From: JBGPYB01 sp041493035
GTDB lineage: Bacteria; Acidobacteriota; Vicinamibacteria; Fen-336
NCBI GenBank assembly: GCA_041493035.1
Contig: JBGPYB010000106.1
Coordinates: 1-16,811, forward strand
Direction of reading: 5' to 3'
DNA: 16,811 bases
Below are positions 14,407 to 16,811 of this stretch, one piece after another. Numbering within the stretch: the first letter of the stretch is position 1; every line of letters begins with the position of its first letter. The notes beneath the pieces are model-generated. The model did no database searches. It worked only from the letters and a program-made list of their open reading frames with translations, and was not told where the DNA came from. Made by a program: the position numbers and the translations under genes.

Positions 14407-16194
14407 TCAAGCTTCTATGCGGTCGAACCAGCTCTTCTTCAGGAACGCGGCGGTGACCAGGAAGATGGCCACAGAAACGAAGACCCCCGTCCAGTTCTTG
14501 AGGACGAAGTAGATAGGCAGGGTCACGAGCATGAACTGGCACGGGACGGCGACGGCGACGTTCAGCATGTCGCGTCCAAACTCGGCGTTCGGTTGGAATG
14601 CCGGGTCGGCCTTCCGGATGTTTGCGATCACGGGACCCCAGAAGCCCCACGGGCGGACCTGACGATAGAACTTCTCCAGGACACCGTCCTCCTCGGGCGC
14701 CGTGGCCAGGCTGCCGACCACGCTGCCGAGGACCGAGACGACCAGGATGAACGGGAATCCCCAGAGCGGATGCACGTCGGGGAACAGAAGGGGCGTCGCC
14801 ATGGCCGAGGCAATCCCGGTGAGCATGCCCCAGAAGTACCCGTAGCCGTTCAGCCGGTACCAATACCACTTCAGCAGGTTGGCGGCGGTGTAGCCCCCCC
14901 AGAGGCCGTTGACGATCCACTGCGTGATCTGGTTGATCGACGACAGCATGAGTCCCAGCGTCATCCCAAACGCGAGGATGATCACCGGGCTCGCGTAGCT
15001 CATCAGCATGTAGTGTCGCTCCGGGGCGTCGGGCCGGATGTAGCGCTTGTAGATGTCGTTGGTGAGATAGGCGGCGCCGGCGTTGAGCGTCGCGCTCAGG
15101 TTGGCCATGAAGGCCGCGAGCAGCCCGGCGAGGAGAAATCCCACGAGACCGACGGGAAGGAAGTTGTTGATGACGTACGGCAGGATCATCTCGAAGTCGA
15201 TCGTTCCCTGGCTCGCCTTGAACTGCGGCGTCAGGTAGACGATGCCGATCACCGTCATGCTGGTGATCATCAGCCAGCGTGGGATCAGGCAGAAGGAGAC
15301 GATCCCGTTCATGTACGAGGCCTCGCGCGGGGAGCGCGAAGCCAGAATGCGCTGCATGTCGTAGTTCGGGGCGGGTCCCGCCAGGCTGACGAGGATCCCC
15401 TTCGCCACCATCCCGCTGAAGAAGAGGCCGAAGATCGAATACCCGTCCTTCGCGATGTTCTCGTTGAGCGTCGGGAGATGCTGGGACCAGTCGAGGTTGA
15501 GCTTCCAACCGAAGAACAGGTCTCCCCATCCCGCTGGGACCATGCTCGCGAGTGTCTGCGCCGACACGTTCGTCATCGCGATGTACGTGATGACGAGACA
15601 AGACAGCGTCAGGATCACGAACTGCGAGACGTCGGTCAGTACGACGCTGATCATGCCGCCCATGATCACGTACACGGCCGTGATGCCGATGATGATCGCG
15701 GCGTAGGTGTTGGGCGAGAGGTCCCACGGTAGGAAGACCTTCGAGAACTTCCCGATCCCCTGGAACGCGTAGCCGAGGAACGCCGTGACCGACACGAGCG
15801 CGAAGATCACGATGATGATGCGACAGAGTTCCGCGCCCTTGCCGTGACCGAATCGCGTCGACATCCATTCGGCCCCCGTCAGCACGTTCGACCGGCGCAC
15901 CCACCTGGACAGATAGACCATCAGGAACACCTGGTTGAACGTGGGCCAGACCCAGGGCAGCCAGGCGCCCTTCAAGCCGTAGACGAACAGGTTGTAGACG
16001 AGCCACATCGTCCCCGTGAGGTCGAACATCGCCGAGGCGTCGGAGATGCCGAGGACGTACCAGGGCATCGTGTGCCCCCCGAGGAAGTACGAGTCGAGGC
16101 TCTTGGAGGCGCGGCGCGACACGAGAAAGCCGATGACGATCATCGCGACGAGGTACGTGACGATGATGCCGATGTCGATGGTGTGGAGATGCAT
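14407..16194 (-). CDS. sodium:solute symporter (SSS/SGLT family), likely sugar uptake
   Basis: A 595-residue inner-membrane transporter with about 13 hydrophobic helices. The N-terminus, TIDIGIIVTYLVAMIVIGF, starts helix 1. SKSLDSYFLGGHTMPWYVLG is the family's conserved early loop, and LAGPAPNYDMQRILASRSP matches the SSS signature (G-x-D-x-Q-R-x-L) in the middle of the protein. GFLLAGLLAAFMANLSATLNAG fits the later sodium-site helix with its Ser/Thr residues. Family members use the sodium gradient to bring in sugars, amino acids or sialic acid. Convergence with the xyl operon makes a pentose or xylo-oligosaccharide the likeliest cargo, though this is inference. The ATG at 16194 is preceded by AGGAGG eight bases away, one of the best ribosome binding sites in the window, and by a strong promoter. 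A hairpin follows the stop. Confidence 0.9.
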   Translation of the reverse strand: MHLHTIDIGIIVTYLVAMIVIGFLVSRRASKSLDSYFLGGHTMPWYVLGISDASAMFDLTGTMWLVYNLFVYGLKGAWLPWVWPTFNQVFLMVYLSRWVRRSNVLTGAEWMSTRFGHGKGAELCRIIIVIFALVSVTAFLGYAFQGIGKFSKVFLPWDLSPNTYAAIIIGITAVYVIMGGMISVVLTDVSQFVILTLSCLVITYIAMTNVSAQTLASMVPAGWGDLFFGWKLNLDWSQHLPTLNENIAKDGYSIFGLFFSGMVAKGILVSLAGPAPNYDMQRILASRSPREASYMNGIVSFCLIPRWLMITSMTVIGIVYLTPQFKASQGTIDFEMILPYVINNFLPVGLVGFLLAGLLAAFMANLSATLNAGAAYLTNDIYKRYIRPDAPERHYMLMSYASPVIILAFGMTLGLMLSSINQITQWIVNGLWGGYTAANLLKWYWYRLNGYGYFWGMLTGIASAMATPLLFPDVHPLWGFPFILVVSVLGSVVGSLATAPEEDGVLEKFYRQVRPWGFWGPVIANIRKADPAFQPNAEFGRDMLNVAVAVPCQFMLVTLPIYFVLKNWTGVFVSVAIFLVTAAFLKKSWFDRIEA

Positions 16195-16242
16195 CGCGTC
16201 AGCCTCCTCTGGTGCGGCAGATGGTTCGGTAAGGGACGGCGG

Positions 16243-16271
16243 ATTCTAGCGGTCGTGTCACGGGGCGTCAA
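16243..16271 (-). promoter_or_regulatory. sigma70-type promoter of the symporter gene
   Basis: On the minus strand TTGACG (16271-16266) and TAGAAT (16248-16243) are 17 bp apart; each box matches five of six consensus bases. The leader to the ATG at 16194 would be about 40 bases and includes the AGGAGG ribosome binding site at 16208-16203. Confidence 0.6.
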
Positions 16272-16299
16272 GGATGACGGATGGCCCTCGAATTGATGA

Positions 16300-16308
16300 T
16301 GCTAAGAT
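16300..16308 (+). promoter_or_regulatory. possible extended -10 promoter element of the CRTAC1-like gene
   Basis: TGCTAAGAT combines an extended TG with a -10 box matching four of six bases and lies about 31 bases before the ATG at 16340. No good -35 box is present 17 bp upstream, so the call is weak. Confidence 0.3.
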
Positions 16309-16339
16309 TCCGCCCTCGCGGAGGCGACCCCAAGAGCCA

Positions 16340-16811
16340 ATGACCCGATCCCCATTCGTGCCCCGCTTCTCCCGCCGGTCCTTCCTGGGCGGCCTGGCCG
16401 TTACGGGCGCGGGCCTCCTCCTGCCGCGCGGCTCCTGGGGAGCGGAGCCTCCGCTGTTCGAAGAGATCCCCCCGTCATCGACGGGTATCACTTGGACCCA
16501 TGAGAACGCGATGTCTCCCAACCGCTACCTCCCCGAGACCATGGGTCCGGGAGTCGCGTTCCTGGACTACGACAACGACGGTTGGATGGACATCTACATG
16601 GTGAACAGCGGGGTGTGCGACTTCTGGCAGCCGACGACGCCCGTCCGCAACGCCCTTTACAAGAACAACCGTGACGGGACGTTCAGCGACGTCACGGAGA
16701 AAGCCGGCGTGGGCGGCGGGACGTTCGGGATGGGCGTGGCCGTGGGGGACTACGACAACGACGGCCATCCTGACATCCTCGTCACGGCCTACGGCCGCTG
16801 CATTCTCTACC
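16340..16811 (+). CDS. Tat-exported CRTAC1/VCBS-repeat protein, N-terminal part (3' end off window)
   Basis: The first 157 codons are present. The leader has a Tat motif (FSRRSFLGGLAV, residues 10-21) and ends near SWGAEPP, so the start at ATG 16340 is well supported although its ribosome binding site is poor. The mature part has FEEIPPSSTGITWTHENA, then GPGVAFLDYDNDGWMDIYMVN and GVAVGDYDNDGHPDILVTAYG. These are two FG-GAP/VCBS blades, each with a calcium-binding D-x-D-x-D-G loop beginning at Asp76 and Asp137. This order is typical of CRTAC1-family proteins, which usually carry an ASPIC/UnbV domain at the C-terminus; that part lies outside the window. They are exported beta-propellers of mostly unknown function, frequent in Acidobacteriota and Planctomycetota. 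The gene diverges from the symporter gene. Confidence 0.85.
   Translation, partial: MTRSPFVPRFSRRSFLGGLAVTGAGLLLPRGSWGAEPPLFEEIPPSSTGITWTHENAMSPNRYLPETMGPGVAFLDYDNDGWMDIYMVNSGVCDFWQPTTPVRNALYKNNRDGTFSDVTEKAGVGGGTFGMGVAVGDYDNDGHPDILVTAYGRCILY

Noticed and set aside
14593..15732. 379-codon plus-strand frame
   Set aside because: It is antisense to the symporter gene, whose helices and signature are unambiguous; the reading is charged and repetitive without motifs.
14255..16006. 583-codon minus-strand frame overlapping the symporter
   Set aside because: It is the symporter region read in the wrong frame; it gives Arg/His-rich sequence with no membrane helices.

Overview
This 16.8 kb window is GC-rich, densely coded DNA, probably from an environmental heterotroph of the Acidobacteriota type. 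The lineage is an inference. It rests on the high GC, on four proteins with twin-arginine (Tat) type leaders, and on the mix of GMC dehydrogenase, Tat DUF362 protein, SSS symporter and CRTAC1/VCBS protein. No rRNA, tRNA, CRISPR array or intact mobile element was seen.

Left part (1-5372). A minus-strand pair encodes a membrane-anchored SGNH hydrolase and a GT39/PMT-like glycosyltransferase cut by the window edge. Diverging from it is a plus-strand operon for a two-part periplasmic dehydrogenase: a small Tat subunit overlapping a GMC flavoprotein by four bases. A second membrane-anchored SGNH protein follows.

Middle (5379-8354). A Tat-exported alpha-galactosidase-like glycoside hydrolase (minus) and a Tat-exported DUF362 protein (plus) are transcribed divergently across a 105-bp spacer holding a GC hairpin.

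Pentose locus (8355-16194). A good sigma70-like promoter, with a triple 8-bp repeat just upstream, precedes xylA, an outer-membrane barrel protein, xylB and a SASA-family carbohydrate acetylesterase, tightly packed. An SSS sodium:solute symporter converges on this operon from its own strong promoter. The likely logic is deacetylation of hemicellulose fragments, passage through the outer membrane, sodium-coupled uptake, then isomerisation and phosphorylation to xylulose 5-phosphate. Between the two arms (13950-14406) lies the wreck of a HigA/NadS-type antitoxin gene with an operator-like inverted repeat, and hairpins at the symporter end.

Right edge (16340-16811). The start of a Tat-exported CRTAC1/VCBS-repeat protein diverges from the symporter gene and runs off the window.

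I did not find a convincing wholly new system. The most notable points are the decayed antitoxin, the possible iron-sulfur motif in the GMC dehydrogenase, the barrel gene embedded in a xylAB operon, and the repeat next to the xylA promoter.
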